This document shows, one piece after another, positions 7,681 through 15,860 of a stretch of 64,000 bases of DNA. The first letter of the stretch is position 1. Each line of letters begins with the position of its first letter. This DNA comes from Leadbetterella sp035299025 (GTDB lineage Bacteria > Bacteroidota > Bacteroidia > Cytophagales > Spirosomataceae). A program made the translations under genes and the position numbers. The DNA lies in the NCBI GenBank assembly GCA_035299025.1, contig DATGXK010000014.1:62001-126000 (forward strand). The letters run 5' to 3'. A model generated the notes under the pieces. It did no database searches. It was not told where the DNA came from and was given only the letters and a program-made list of their open reading frames with translations.

Positions 7681-10212
7681 ATGAAAATTAAAATTGCCTT
7701 ATTTCTATTCCTAATTCCCTCGTTTGTTTTCGCTCAAGTTGGTCTAGATTACTACTTACCCAAAAACGTAACTTACAACAGTAAAATACCTACACCAAAG
7801 GCTTTCCTCGGTTATGAGGTGGGGGAGCAACACGCCAGTCCTTATGAGATTTTTGCCTATTACAGAGAAGTGGCTAAATATTCGGACAGGATAAAACTTG
7901 AGACCTATGCCCGGTCGTTTGAGAATCGTGAGCTAATGTTGGCCACAGTTTCTTCACCAAAAAACCTAGCAAATATTGATCAAATAAGAGCAGAGCATTT
8001 AAAGTTGGCCAATTCTGAGGTTTCGAAAAACCTTAAACCCGAGCAAATGCCTATAGTGGTGTGGATGGGTTATTCAGTACATGGAAACGAGGCCTCAGGT
8101 TTGAATTCTTCCCTATTGACAATTTATTATCTGGCTGCCGCTCAAGGACCTGAGATGGATGCTTTATTAAATGAAAGTATAATTTTAGTTGACCCGAGTA
8201 TTAATCCTGACGGTGCAACTAGGTTTTCGACTTGGGTAAACCAAAATAAGAGCCAAAGCTTGGTTTCGGATGCCAATTCGAGAGAATTTAAAGAAACCTG
8301 GCCAGGTGGACGTACAAATCACTATTGGTTTGATATGAACCGCGACTGGCTTTACCAACAATTACCTGAAAGCAAAGGCCGTTTGGTGAAATATTATGAC
8401 TGGTTGCCCAATGTCTTGACGGACCATCACGAGATGGGAAGCAACTCTACATTTTTCTTTCAACCCGGCATACCTGCACGTACACACCCGATGACACCCG
8501 TTAAAAACATTGAACTAACGAGTAAAATTGGGCAGTTTCATGCCGCTGGATTGGATAGTATTGGCTCTTATTATTATACCAAAGAAAACTACGATGACTT
8601 CTATTATGGTAAAGGTTCAACACTTCCAGATGTGAACGGTGCCATAGGAATTTTGTTCGAACAGGCTTCTTCTCGTGGACATTTGCAAGAGAGTGTCAAT
8701 GGTATTTTGAGTTTCCCATTTACGGTTAGAAATCAATTCTCAGCAACACTTTCTACTTTGAAAGCTTCTAAAAGTATGAGAAATGAGCTGTTGACATACA
8801 TGAGAGATTTTTATGCTGAAAAATCAACAGATGAAGTAAAAGCATATGTTTTTGGCGGAGGAAATGATCCCGTAAGAACTTGGGAAATGGTAAATGTGAT
8901 GTTGAGAAATAAAGTGGAGGTGTATAAATTATCAAAAAACGAAACTTTGGGTAATGCACAATTTTCGAGTTCAGATGCTTATGTAGTGCCCATGAATCAA
9001 CCCAAACACAGGTTGGTGAAATCGCTTTTTGAAAAACGAACTACTTTTGCCGACAGTGCTTTTTATGATATTTCTGCTTGGACACTGCCGCTTTGCATGA
9101 ATGTACCTTTTGCGGAGTCAAAAACTGCAGTTTCTTTGGGTCAAAGACTTTCAGAAAATAACTTCCCGATGGGCAAAGTGGTAGGTAATAGCAGCTATTC
9201 TTATCTTTTTGAATGGGACGGATATTTTGCAGCAAGATCGGCTTATGAGTTGCTCAATAAAGGGTACAAACTTAAATATACCACTGAGCCATTCGAGGCT
9301 CTAGTTGATGGAAAGAATAAAGCCTTTTCTTATGGCACAATTCAGATTTTATGTGAAGGAAATGACCCAAAAGCATATTTGGAAGAACTTGCCAAACGTG
9401 ACGGAACAGTATTCTATGGTCAAAAAACAGGCCTCACTCAAAGTGGAATTAACCTAGGTAGCGAGAAATTTAGAAGAATGGAAAAGCCTCAAGCTCTCAT
9501 GATTGTGGGCGATGGCGTAGATTATAATGATGCAGGCGAAGTTTGGCATTTATTAGACCAAAGAGTTAGCATTCCTCTCAGCCACATGGACATTGCTTCT
9601 GTAAATCGTGCAGATTTGACCAAATACACGCATATTATTATCAATCAAGGGAGGTATGCTGATCTTTCTGATGAAAAAATTAAAGGGTTTTTGTCAAAAG
9701 GCGGAACAGTAGTAGCACTTGGAGATGGAGCAGCCTGGTTATCTCAAAAGAAAATCGGGATGGTCGGTATTAAACCAGAAGCCTCGAATGACGGTAAAAG
9801 CAAAAGACCATTTGTTTCAAAAAGTGGCTATGACGGTGCTTTGGTAACGAGTGGAGCTATTTTGGAAGCGAAACTTGATCCGAGCCACCCACTTTGCTAC
9901 GGTTACAAACAAAGTACACTTCCAATTTTCAAGGTAAACAATGTAACTTTTGAAGAAACGGGAAACCCGTACAACACGCCACTTATTTTTACAGATAAAC
10001 CTCTGATGGCTGGTTATGTGCATCCCAAAAACTTGGAGAGATTTAAGAATAGTCCGGCGATTATCTCTCAGACTTTTGGTCAAGGTAAAATTGTAAGTAT
10101 ATCTGATAATCCAAATTTCAGGGCTTTTTGGTATGGAACCAACAAACTGTTTTTGAATGCCTTGTTTTTTGGCAATGGTATAGCAGCGGGTAGATTTGAA
10201 GACGAAGAATAG
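7681..10212 (+). CDS. Exported M14-family zinc carboxypeptidase
   Basis: The 843-residue protein starts with a signal peptide ending at VFAQ. The M14 core spans about residues 50-370. Zinc ligands are H and E in SVHGNEASG. DPSINPDGATRF is the substrate loop, and TDHHEMGSNSTFFFQP supplies the third zinc ligand. FEQASSRG supplies the likely catalytic glutamate. The remaining ~450 residues have a glutamine-amidotransferase-like fold (ALMIVGDGVDY, THIIINQGRYADL, GGTVVALGDGAAWL) seen in large Bacteroidota M14 proteins. It probably degrades peptides in the periplasm or outside the cell. It is divergent from the M20 gene and 18 bases ahead of a hydrolase gene. Confidence 0.9.
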   Translation: MKIKIALFLFLIPSFVFAQVGLDYYLPKNVTYNSKIPTPKAFLGYEVGEQHASPYEIFAYYREVAKYSDRIKLETYARSFENRELMLATVSSPKNLANIDQIRAEHLKLANSEVSKNLKPEQMPIVVWMGYSVHGNEASGLNSSLLTIYYLAAAQGPEMDALLNESIILVDPSINPDGATRFSTWVNQNKSQSLVSDANSREFKETWPGGRTNHYWFDMNRDWLYQQLPESKGRLVKYYDWLPNVLTDHHEMGSNSTFFFQPGIPARTHPMTPVKNIELTSKIGQFHAAGLDSIGSYYYTKENYDDFYYGKGSTLPDVNGAIGILFEQASSRGHLQESVNGILSFPFTVRNQFSATLSTLKASKSMRNELLTYMRDFYAEKSTDEVKAYVFGGGNDPVRTWEMVNVMLRNKVEVYKLSKNETLGNAQFSSSDAYVVPMNQPKHRLVKSLFEKRTTFADSAFYDISAWTLPLCMNVPFAESKTAVSLGQRLSENNFPMGKVVGNSSYSYLFEWDGYFAARSAYELLNKGYKLKYTTEPFEALVDGKNKAFSYGTIQILCEGNDPKAYLEELAKRDGTVFYGQKTGLTQSGINLGSEKFRRMEKPQALMIVGDGVDYNDAGEVWHLLDQRVSIPLSHMDIASVNRADLTKYTHIIINQGRYADLSDEKIKGFLSKGGTVVALGDGAAWLSQKKIGMVGIKPEASNDGKSKRPFVSKSGYDGALVTSGAILEAKLDPSHPLCYGYKQSTLPIFKVNNVTFEETGNPYNTPLIFTDKPLMAGYVHPKNLERFKNSPAIISQTFGQGKIVSISDNPNFRAFWYGTNKLFLNALFFGNGIAAGRFEDEE

Positions 10213-10230
10213 TTTTATAAAATTAAAGAC

Positions 10231-11085
10231 ATGACCAACCAGACCATCCTGATTATAGTTTTGGTGTATTTGGGAATAAATGTTTTGGTTTATTTCATAC
10301 AGGAATTTTTCATATTTAAGCCCGAAAAACTCTCCGAAGACTTCGAGTTTAAGTATGAATTTCCTTTCGAGGAACTCAATTTTACCATTTCAGAAAAAGA
10401 AAAAATTAACGGACTTCGCTTTTTTACAGAAGAAAAAGAAAAGCGAGGCGTTGTGATTTATTTTCATGGAAACACAAGAAGCATAAAAGGTTGGGCAAAG
10501 TATTCTAGAGATTTTACCAATCATGGTTACGATGTCATTATGATAGACTATCGTGGTTTTGGAAAGAGCAAAGGCAAACGCTCTGAAACGGCGATGAAGA
10601 AGGACGCTCAACATGTTTACAACAAAATGAAGTTTGAACTGAAATATCCTGAAAATAAAATTATCATTTATGGCAGGTCTTTGGGTTCGGGTTTTGCGGC
10701 AAAATTGGCATCTTCCAATCGCCCAAAAATGTTGATTTTAGACGCTCCCTATTACAGTTTATCGCAATTAACGAATAGATTCCTCCCGTTTTTGCCTGTT
10801 TCTATACTTTTGAGATTTAAAGTCAGAACCGACCAATGGCTCAAATATTGTCGTTGTCCAATATTCATCATTCATGGTACAAAGGATAGTCTAATACCTA
10901 TGAACTCGAGTGTGCGATTGGCAAAAACGGCTCCTCTGAATACACATTTGGTGCCCATTTATGGCGGTGGGCACAACGATTTGCCCTCGTTTCCAGAATA
11001 TCACAGAGCATTGAAAGACATTCTACTTGACCAATACGACCATTTTGACAAGCAGATTTTCGGAGATATGGGTTTTAATGCTTGA
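10231..11085 (+). CDS. Membrane-anchored alpha/beta hydrolase
   Basis: One N-terminal membrane helix (IIVLVYLGINVLVYFIQEFF, about residues 6-27) is followed by an alpha/beta hydrolase domain. The oxyanion region is YFHGNTRS, the nucleophile elbow is GRSLGSG, the acid is in IHGTKDSLIP, and the histidine is in GGGHNDLPSF. The layout resembles the ABHD13/17-like or YqkD-like serine hydrolases. The 284-residue length is typical. It follows the M14 carboxypeptidase by 18 bases and may be cotranscribed. The substrate is unknown; lipid or acyl esters are plausible. Confidence 0.88.
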   Translation: MTNQTILIIVLVYLGINVLVYFIQEFFIFKPEKLSEDFEFKYEFPFEELNFTISEKEKINGLRFFTEEKEKRGVVIYFHGNTRSIKGWAKYSRDFTNHGYDVIMIDYRGFGKSKGKRSETAMKKDAQHVYNKMKFELKYPENKIIIYGRSLGSGFAAKLASSNRPKMLILDAPYYSLSQLTNRFLPFLPVSILLRFKVRTDQWLKYCRCPIFIIHGTKDSLIPMNSSVRLAKTAPLNTHLVPIYGGGHNDLPSFPEYHRALKDILLDQYDHFDKQIFGDMGFNA

Positions 11086-11237
11086 TTTGAAGGAAATTTT
11101 TATGGAGAAGTCTGGCGAAGCTGTTAATTTCGCACAGAATATTTAAGGTTAGTAAGTAAAACGAAGGTTGTTATTCAAAGTTCGAAATCCAATTTCCTTT
11201 GCGTCATAGCGACCTAGCGATAAAAAATAAAAAACAA

Positions 11238-12089
11238 ATGGAAATCCTAAAAGAAGATTTAATAGCATTTATCAAAAACGCCCTTCACGAAGACATCAGA
11301 GAAGGCGACCACACTTCTAACTCCACGGTACCTGAAAACGCCCAAGGAAAGGCTCGTTTGTTGGTAAAAGACAAGGGAATCGTGGCTGGTGTGGAATTGG
11401 CCGAGCGGATTTTCAAAATAGTAGACCCTAATTTGAAGGTGGAGGTTTTAATAAAAGATGGTGAACTGATAGAATATGGCCAGATAGTACTTTATGTCGA
11501 AGGAAATGACCGTTCGATTTTGACAGCGGAGCGGCTTGTGCTCAACTGTATGCAACGCATGAGCGGTATTGCCACCGTAACCAATGAAATAGTTAAGAAA
11601 TTAGAAGGCACTAAATGCAAAGTTCTGGACACAAGAAAGACAACTCCGGGTTTTAGATTATTGGAAAAATGGGCGGTTAAGATTGGCGGAGGAGTAAACC
11701 ACCGTTTTGGTCTCTTCGACATGATTTTGATAAAAGACAACCATGTCGACTATGCTGGTGGCATTAAAAATGCTCTTTTTGCCGCTCAAAAATATCTAAA
11801 AGACAAAAATCTAGACCTACCGATAGAGATAGAAGTAAGAAACCTTACTGAACTTCAAGAGGCTTTGGAAGTAGGAGGAGTTGTACGCATCATGTTAGAT
11901 AATTTTGACTATGAAAAAACCAAGGAAGCCATCAAGATAATAGATGGCAGATTTCCTGTCGAGTCTTCTGGCAACATAAACCCGCAAACTGTTCGTGCTT
12001 ATGCCGATTGTGGAGTAGATTATGTTTCGATGGGTTATTTGACTCATTCTGCGAAGAGTTTGGACTTGAGTTTGAAGGCGATGAAATGA
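11238..12089 (+). CDS. nadC: Nicotinate-nucleotide pyrophosphorylase (carboxylating)
   Basis: NadC converts quinolinate and PRPP to nicotinate mononucleotide, CO2 and pyrophosphate in de novo NAD synthesis. Diagnostic stretches are EDIREGDHTS near the N-terminus, LVLNCMQRMSGIAT, DTRKTTPGFRLLEKWAV, the phosphate-binding KIGGGVNHRFGLFD, and IKDNHVDYAGG. VEVRNLTEL and SSGNINPQTV follow near the C-terminus. The ATG at 11238 gives the normal family length (283 residues). An upstream in-frame start at 11199 would add 13 residues of unrelated, highly charged sequence and is less likely. No other nad gene lies beside it. Confidence 0.95.
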   Translation: MEILKEDLIAFIKNALHEDIREGDHTSNSTVPENAQGKARLLVKDKGIVAGVELAERIFKIVDPNLKVEVLIKDGELIEYGQIVLYVEGNDRSILTAERLVLNCMQRMSGIATVTNEIVKKLEGTKCKVLDTRKTTPGFRLLEKWAVKIGGGVNHRFGLFDMILIKDNHVDYAGGIKNALFAAQKYLKDKNLDLPIEIEVRNLTELQEALEVGGVVRIMLDNFDYEKTKEAIKIIDGRFPVESSGNINPQTVRAYADCGVDYVSMGYLTHSAKSLDLSLKAMK

Positions 12090-12090
12090 G

Positions 12091-12195
12091 TCACTTCGGC
12101 TCACTTCGGCTACGCTCAGTGACCGACAGTCACTTCGGCTCCGCTCAGTGACCATCGAACAGTGGCCAGTGCTCACTTCGACTTCGTTCAGTAAC
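12091..12195. repeat. Cluster of REP-like 24-base repeats (TCACTTCGGCTACGCTCAGTGACC)
   Basis: Copies lie at 12101-12124, 12130-12153 and 12173-12195 (diverged), with a partial copy at 12091-12100. Each full unit begins with TCACT and ends with AGTGA, so each can form a small hairpin. The junction between the first two copies, AGTGAC-cgaca-GTCACT, can form another. It starts two bases after the nadC stop codon. Clustered short palindromes after a gene are typical of REP/BIME-like dispersed elements. Confidence 0.75.
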
Positions 12196-12228
12196 TGACG
12201 TTATTTAAATTAGTATGTAAAACTTTGT

Positions 12229-12258
12229 GCCTCAATGCCTTTTGCCTTGATGCCTTTC
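12229..12258. repeat. Two tandem 15-base repeats
   Basis: GCCTCAATGCCTTTT is followed directly by GCCTTGATGCCTTTC, with three differences. It ends six bases before the next start codon, so it lies in the leader of the 12265 gene. Confidence 0.5.
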
Positions 12259-12264
12259 TAAAAA

Positions 12265-12660
12265 ATGAAAAAAGATATAGAATTTCCTCAAAACGATAAT
12301 ATCCTCATCGCCATAGCACCTTCGGAGTTTGAGCAGTGGGATGTGTTTTTAATCAATAAAGGAACTCAAAAGATTGATAATTTGCTTGTTACTTCTACAG
12401 GTTATGGATTTGACCAAAACGAGGAGAAAATCTCAACTAGTACGCTCAGGCATTTTTACGATAATTTTGAACCTAATTCTGTTCAAGAAATAGAAAAAAT
12501 TGACCCTTCTGTTTTTCATTTAAACAACGAATATTGGATCAGTTATTGGATTGGCGGTCAGCTTTATGACCGAAGATTCGTTTTTGTTCCTGAGAGTATT
12601 TCGCTCAAAAACTGCATTTTTGTAAGTCTTCTGGGTAAAGAAGCTGTTTTGCATGCCTAA
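12265..12660 (+). CDS. Conserved small protein of unknown function
   Basis: The 131-residue soluble protein has no recognised catalytic motif. Conserved-looking pieces are DVFLINKGTQKIDNLLVTSTGYG, of which DVFLINKG and TSTGYG stand out, then STLRHFYDNF and NNEYWISYWIGGQLYDRRFVF. I recall similar ~130-residue proteins in other Bacteroidota; some carry an unsupported tRNA-synthetase label. It has no signal peptide. It is followed by a bidirectional terminator shared with the convergent AraC-type gene. A beta-rich cytoplasmic protein is all that can be said. Confidence 0.75.
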   Translation: MKKDIEFPQNDNILIAIAPSEFEQWDVFLINKGTQKIDNLLVTSTGYGFDQNEEKISTSTLRHFYDNFEPNSVQEIEKIDPSVFHLNNEYWISYWIGGQLYDRRFVFVPESISLKNCIFVSLLGKEAVLHA

Positions 12661-12714
12661 GTTCTCAGGCTCGATTTCGTTTTTATCGCATGTTCTTTAA
12701 ATTTTGTAATAAAA

Positions 12715-12740
12715 AAACCGCCAAATCTTTTTGGCGGTTT
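12715..12740. terminator. Bidirectional Rho-independent terminator
   Basis: AAACCGCCAAA (12715-12725) and TTTGGCGGTTT (12730-12740) form a perfect 11-base stem with a four-base loop, with A and T tracts at the flanks. It lies between the convergent 12265-12660 and 12761-13687 genes and can serve both. Confidence 0.85.
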
Positions 12741-12760
12741 CCTAATATTTTGCTTGTTCC

Positions 12761-13687
12761 TTACTTTCCAATCATCAAAGACTCTCTACGTCTCATTTTT
12801 CCTGCCGGAATACCAAACATCATCTTGAATCTACGGCAGAAGTAGGCCGTGTCTTTATAACCCACTTCACCACCGATGGCTCTGATACTCTTTTTTGAAG
12901 TTCTCAAAAGATTTACGGCCTCTTCCATTCTTTGATATTCGATATAGTCTTGAGGATTGATACCGGTTAACATTTTGAAATATTGACCTACGTAATCTTC
13001 CGAAACATTGGCAACATTGGCCAACTGTTTGTTCGACAAGTCACCATCTATGTTGTTTTTGATATAAGTGAAGATATCAATCAGACGTGGGTCTTTGAAA
13101 TAGGTGCTGTTGGTGGCCAATTGCTCCACAAACATTCTGTTTCTTAGAATATACCTAATCACCTCTATAACTGCCTCTTCTGTTTTAATAGAAATTACTC
13201 TACCACGGCCAGCCTCATCTGTGAAGTCTTCTATCAAAATATCTTTGATAAGTTGAGCCAGCTTGGAGTTTTTATATATGAAAAACGGAGGAATGTCTAA
13301 TGATGTAAAGAAGTTTACCGAGTCAAAAACCTTGGCTTCAAAGGCAATTAGACCAAAAGAGTTTTTAACAATGCCTATTTCTTCTGGCTCATTCATGGCC
13401 TCAAAATAGTGCTCTCTACGAGTCATAAACTCCTCATAAGATATGGGTTTTGCTTCTCCCACGCCATAGGTTATCGTGGCGGCTTTTCCTCCTGGAATAA
13501 ACAAAATGTCACCAACCTCTATTTTGCCTTCAACACCTTCTATTTTTACATCGCCATTATACAAAACCAACAATGTGTTTTCAACATCATAGAAGTTTTT
13601 TATAGTGATAGGCTGTAATATGTTTATGTGTCTAGCTTTTCCAAACTTAACACCAAGCGATTCAATTATTTTGTTATAGTCTTCCAT
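12761..13687 (-). CDS. AraC-family transcriptional regulator with cupin-like sensor domain
   Basis: The 308-residue protein has a beta-rich N-terminal half resembling a cupin (ENTLLVLYNGDVKIEG, VGDILFIPGGKAATI) and a C-terminal AraC/XylS double helix-turn-helix. The first helix pair is LANVANVSEDYVGQYFKMLT and the second ends in GYKDTAYFCRRFKMMFG, from about residue 205. The ligand is unknown. It is a stand-alone gene with a well-formed promoter at 13761-13791 and an unusually long leader of roughly 70 bases. No target operon is apparent from position; the neighbouring acyl-CoA dehydrogenase has its own TetR-type palindrome. Confidence 0.88.
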   Translation of the reverse strand: MEDYNKIIESLGVKFGKARHINILQPITIKNFYDVENTLLVLYNGDVKIEGVEGKIEVGDILFIPGGKAATITYGVGEAKPISYEEFMTRREHYFEAMNEPEEIGIVKNSFGLIAFEAKVFDSVNFFTSLDIPPFFIYKNSKLAQLIKDILIEDFTDEAGRGRVISIKTEEAVIEVIRYILRNRMFVEQLATNSTYFKDPRLIDIFTYIKNNIDGDLSNKQLANVANVSEDYVGQYFKMLTGINPQDYIEYQRMEEAVNLLRTSKKSIRAIGGEVGYKDTAYFCRRFKMMFGIPAGKMRRRESLMIGK

Positions 13688-13760
13688 AAAAGGATTTTTT
13701 TAATAATAATTCGGGGGTAAAATTATTATTGATATTTAGCGTTTCAGAACTTGTTTTGTA

Positions 13761-13791
13761 CAAAACTAATAATTATTCTTTTAGATTCAAA
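13761..13791 (-). promoter_or_regulatory. Promoter TTTG-N19-TAGTTTTG for the AraC-type regulator
   Basis: On the minus strand TTTG (CAAA at 13788-13791) is 19 bases from TAGTTTTG (CAAAACTA at 13761-13768). Both elements match the Bacteroidota consensus and spacing. The start codon is at 13687, leaving a leader of about 65-70 bases. Confidence 0.7.
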
Positions 13792-13932
13792 CATTAGAAC
13801 AACTAAAAATTGTTCAATAAATTATATATTTCTTGGATTTTTTCTGGTTTTTTCTAAAAATCGTCTAATATTTTGACCTCAAAAATTTATTAAACGGGCT
13901 TTTTAAACCTTGCGTAAATCTTAGAATGCAAA

Positions 13933-13951
13933 AAGGAGGCCAAGCCTCCTT
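13933..13951 (-). terminator. Terminator of the acyl-CoA dehydrogenase gene
   Basis: AAGGAGGC (13933-13940) and GCCTCCTT (13944-13951) form an eight-base stem with a three-base loop. Read on the minus strand it is followed by a short T run, as expected 17 bases past the stop codon. Confidence 0.8.
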
Positions 13952-13967
13952 CCAAAATTTTGTGGTA

Positions 13968-15125
13968 TTATTTTAATATTTCTCGGGCAATCACCATTTT
14001 CTGAATCTCTGAAGTACCTTCATAAATCTGTGTGATTTTAGCATCACGCATCATTCGCTCCACATGAAACTCCCGCACATAACCATAGCCTCCGTGAATC
14101 TGAACAGCCTCTGTGGTAACCCACATGGCTACTTCTGATGCATAGAGCTTAGCCATGGCTGCTGACTCTACATAATCGAGGCCGGCATCTTTATCTCTAG
14201 CTGCTTTGTAAACCAATAGTCTTGCGGCCTCTATCTTGGTTTTCATATCAGCTAATTTAAACTGAATGGCCTGATGTTCAGCAATTGGTTTTCCAAAGGC
14301 CTTGCGTTCTTTGGCATACTTTACCGAAAGTTCAAAAGCCCCAGCTGCTATGCCTAAGGCTTGTGCTGCTATTCCGATTCTTCCACCATTGAGCGTACTC
14401 ATGGCGAACTTGAATCCAAATCCTTCCGGGCCAATACGGTTTTCTTTAGGCACTTTCACATCTGTAAACATGAGCGAGTGCGTATCAGAAGCCCTGATAC
14501 CCATTTTGTCTTCCTTTTTGCCAACTACAAAGCCTTCTTGGTCTTTTTCAATGATAAGACAGTTGATTCCTTTGTGTTTCAGTTCGGGGTGAGTTTGGGC
14601 CATTACGAGGCAAACTGACGATGTCTGTCCATTGGTAATCCAGTTTTTTGTGCCGTTAAGCAAATAGTGGTCGCCCATATCTTCGGCAGTAGTTTTTTGA
14701 GAGGTGGCGTCAGATCCGGCCTCAGGCTCAGAAAGGCAAAATGCTCCGAGAATTTGCCCTGAAGCGAGAGGTTTGAGGTATTTCTGTTTTTGTTCTTCTG
14801 TGCCGTATTGATTGAGGCCATAGCAAACCAAGGAGTTATTTACAGACATGGCTACTCCTGCGGAGGCGTCTACCTTGCAGATTTCTTCCATGGCTAACAC
14901 ATAGCTGAGGGTGTCCATACCGCTACCGCCATATTGTGGTGCTATCATCATGCCCATGAAACCGAGCTCACCCATTTTTTTGATTTCTTCTGCTGGAAAT
15001 TTGGTATGAATGTCTCGTTCGATTACGCCGGGCAAAAGGTCGTTTTGAGCAAAGTCTCTAGCGGCATCTCTCACGGCGAGATGCTCTTCAGATAATTGGA
15101 AGTTTACTCCTTCTATCGTATGCAT
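13968..15125 (-). CDS. Acyl-CoA dehydrogenase (short/branched-chain type)
   Basis: The 385-residue flavoenzyme oxidises acyl-CoA to trans-2-enoyl-CoA in beta-oxidation or amino-acid breakdown, passing electrons to ETF. Family signatures are CLSEPEAGSDA, the FAD-contacting stretch with NGTKNWITNG, and IQIHGGYGYVREFHVERMM, of which QIHGGYGYVREF is classic. YEGTSEIQKMVIAR holds the catalytic glutamate (about residue 366) in the position used by butyryl- and other short-chain enzymes. The gene has its own promoter with a palindrome in the spacer, and a terminator. Chain-length preference cannot be read from sequence. Confidence 0.93.
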   Translation of the reverse strand: MHTIEGVNFQLSEEHLAVRDAARDFAQNDLLPGVIERDIHTKFPAEEIKKMGELGFMGMMIAPQYGGSGMDTLSYVLAMEEICKVDASAGVAMSVNNSLVCYGLNQYGTEEQKQKYLKPLASGQILGAFCLSEPEAGSDATSQKTTAEDMGDHYLLNGTKNWITNGQTSSVCLVMAQTHPELKHKGINCLIIEKDQEGFVVGKKEDKMGIRASDTHSLMFTDVKVPKENRIGPEGFGFKFAMSTLNGGRIGIAAQALGIAAGAFELSVKYAKERKAFGKPIAEHQAIQFKLADMKTKIEAARLLVYKAARDKDAGLDYVESAAMAKLYASEVAMWVTTEAVQIHGGYGYVREFHVERMMRDAKITQIYEGTSEIQKMVIAREILK

Positions 15126-15162
15126 AGTATTTATTGATGATTTTTTCGAAAGATATAAAAAT

Positions 15163-15195
15163 CAATAATAGTATGCAAGCATACTGTTTTTCAAA
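15163..15195 (-). promoter_or_regulatory. Promoter of acyl-CoA dehydrogenase, TTTG-N21-TATTATTG
   Basis: On the minus strand TTTG (CAAA at 15192-15195) is 21 bases from TATTATTG (15163-15170), seven of eight matches to TAnnTTTG. It starts just past the stop codon of the upstream gene and is 38 bases from the start codon. The spacer holds the palindrome at 15170-15185. Confidence 0.6.
15170..15185. promoter_or_regulatory. Candidate repressor operator AGTATGC-aa-GCATACT
   Basis: A perfect seven-base inverted repeat with a two-base centre sits between the -33 and -7 elements of the acyl-CoA dehydrogenase promoter. A bound dimer there would block RNA polymerase. Fatty-acid-catabolism genes in many bacteria are controlled by TetR-type regulators that bind such palindromes. 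Assignment to a TetR or FadR-like repressor is inference. Confidence 0.6.
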
Positions 15196-15201
15196 TATCT
15201 C

Positions 15202-15684
15202 TTAGGCGAAATATTTTTTCATAAAGCTGTCGCTCGCTTTTAGTTTCCAGTTGTTCTTAAGTTCTGAAAGAGAGCCAATTTGATGGTTCAAGACGGTTGT
15301 GTTGGCATTTACTTTTCCTGACAAAACCTGTTTTTTGGCTTCTAGAATAGGGAAAAAATTAAGAGTATCGTCTTCAAAATAGGCGATGGAGCGGTCGAAA
15401 AAGTCTATTCCGAAACTTTGTTGTATTTCTTTCAGCCAACGGGTGGAGGTATCAATTGAACAGCCCGAAGGGTCTTGGAAGACTGTATTTACACCTATTA
15501 CCAGAAATTTATGATAGAAAAACTCAAAAGAAGCCTGTAAAGGCGAGCCGTGAGATTCCCAACCGGATATTTGAGTAGAGAGATATTGTGAGATTTCGCC
15601 CATTTCAGAATCGTTCAAAATTCTGTCGGACTGATAAACCCAAATTCTGGCATTTTCAGGTAGCGAATTAAAATCTACGAGCAT
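15202..15684 (-). CDS. Conserved small protein of unknown function
   Basis: The 160-residue soluble protein belongs to a family I recall from Bacteroidota that has no assigned function. Distinctive pieces are ENARIWVYQSDRIL near the N-terminus, SPLQASFEFFYHKFLVIGV in the middle, and the motif DPSGCSIDTSTRWLKEI (about residues 91-107). No Walker motif is present, so any ABC-ATPase label would be unsupported. No signal peptide. It reads toward the acyl-CoA dehydrogenase gene, but that gene has a separate promoter starting at this gene's stop codon. Confidence 0.75.
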   Translation of the reverse strand: MLVDFNSLPENARIWVYQSDRILNDSEMGEISQYLSTQISGWESHGSPLQASFEFFYHKFLVIGVNTVFQDPSGCSIDTSTRWLKEIQQSFGIDFFDRSIAYFEDDTLNFFPILEAKKQVLSGKVNANTTVLNHQIGSLSELKNNWKLKASDSFMKKYFA

Positions 15685-15810
15685 GTTTTATAAAATGTTT
15701 ACTTTAAAACGTGAGTTGGGGGTAAAAGATTCGGCTTAGATGTAATCAATTTGTTGATTTCGTAGAATAATGAACGAAAGGAAGTTTCTTACTTTAATAT
15801 AACAACAACA

Positions 15811-15840
15811 AAAAACCTCCCATTTGCATGAGAGGTTTTT
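15811..15840 (-). terminator. Terminator of the efflux operon
   Basis: AAAAACCTC (15811-15819) and GAGGTTTTT (15832-15840) form a nine-base stem. Read on the minus strand the T run follows the stem, 20 bases beyond the stop codon of the RND pump gene. Confidence 0.75.
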
Positions 15841-15860
15841 CAAAACGGAAGCTCAAAATA

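Noticed and set aside
15202..15684. ABC-transporter ATPase label for the 160-residue protein
   Set aside because: No Walker A, Walker B or signature motif is present.
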